Assembly: GCA_017509065.1 (NCBI GenBank)
Contig: JAFWQM010000104.1
Span: forward strand, 1 to 13,773
Length of the DNA stretch: 13,773 nucleotides
Direction: 5' to 3'
Origin: Clostridia bacterium
GTDB lineage: Bacteria > Bacillota_A > Clostridia > Christensenellales > Aristaeellaceae
Each line of letters begins with the position of its first letter. Within the stretch, counting starts at the first letter, position 1. This document shows, in pieces, positions 13,770 through 13,773 of the stretch. The notes under the pieces are model-generated. The model saw nothing but the letters and a program-made list of their open reading frames with translations, was not told where the DNA came from and searched no databases. Position numbers and translations under genes: made by a program.

Positions 13770-13773
13770 GGCG

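Overview
This 13.8 kb window looks like a chromosomal segment of a GC-rich, gut- or rumen-type member of the Clostridia (Bacillota). The signs are strong AAGGAGG-type ribosome binding sites, sigma-A-like promoters, compact operons, short hydrophobic signal peptides ending in A-x-A, and a CotH-type protein. The exact taxon cannot be fixed from the sequence; Christensenellales or Oscillospirales are guesses.

Layout, left to right. (1) 1-229: intergenic, holding one copy (57-140) of an 84-bp repeat. (2) 230-2909, minus strand: a two-gene sugar operon with a clear promoter at 2965-2993. It encodes a ROK sugar kinase followed by a class I mannose-6-phosphate isomerase that carries an extra N-terminal domain of about 230 residues. 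Together they could feed mannose or a related hexose into glycolysis. (3) 3343-7002, minus strand: a three-gene unit encoding a VTC-type polyphosphate polymerase domain protein, a DUF4956 membrane protein and a large membrane-anchored CotH-family atypical kinase. An intrinsic terminator lies at 3298-3336. Upstream are 11-bp-period direct repeats that resemble Pho boxes. (4) 7175-11916, minus strand: an RlmL/YpsC-like THUMP RNA methyltransferase, a putative cytoplasmic esterase, two small membrane proteins of unknown function and a secreted GH53 endo-beta-1,4-galactanase with a C-terminal carbohydrate-binding-like domain. The unit ends at a strong terminator (7124-7158). (5) 12127-13269, plus strand: a secreted type-2 solute-binding protein of an ABC importer, transcribed divergently from the methyltransferase. 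(6) 13270-13773: about 500 bp without a gene, packed with consecutive hairpins, a terminator, the second inverted copy of the 84-bp repeat and a last hairpin.

Themes. Much of the window deals with sugar and plant-polysaccharide use: galactan cleavage outside the cell, a deacylating esterase, sugar phosphorylation and isomerisation, and uptake. The polyphosphate polymerase/DUF4956/CotH cluster recurs in Clostridia but has no established function, to my knowledge. It is the best candidate here for an undescribed biochemical system.

The perfect 84-bp inverted repeat sits only 54-56 bp from each window end. This suggests a multicopy dispersed repeat at which an assembly contig may have stopped. 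No transposase, integrase, CRISPR array, tRNA or rRNA was seen.
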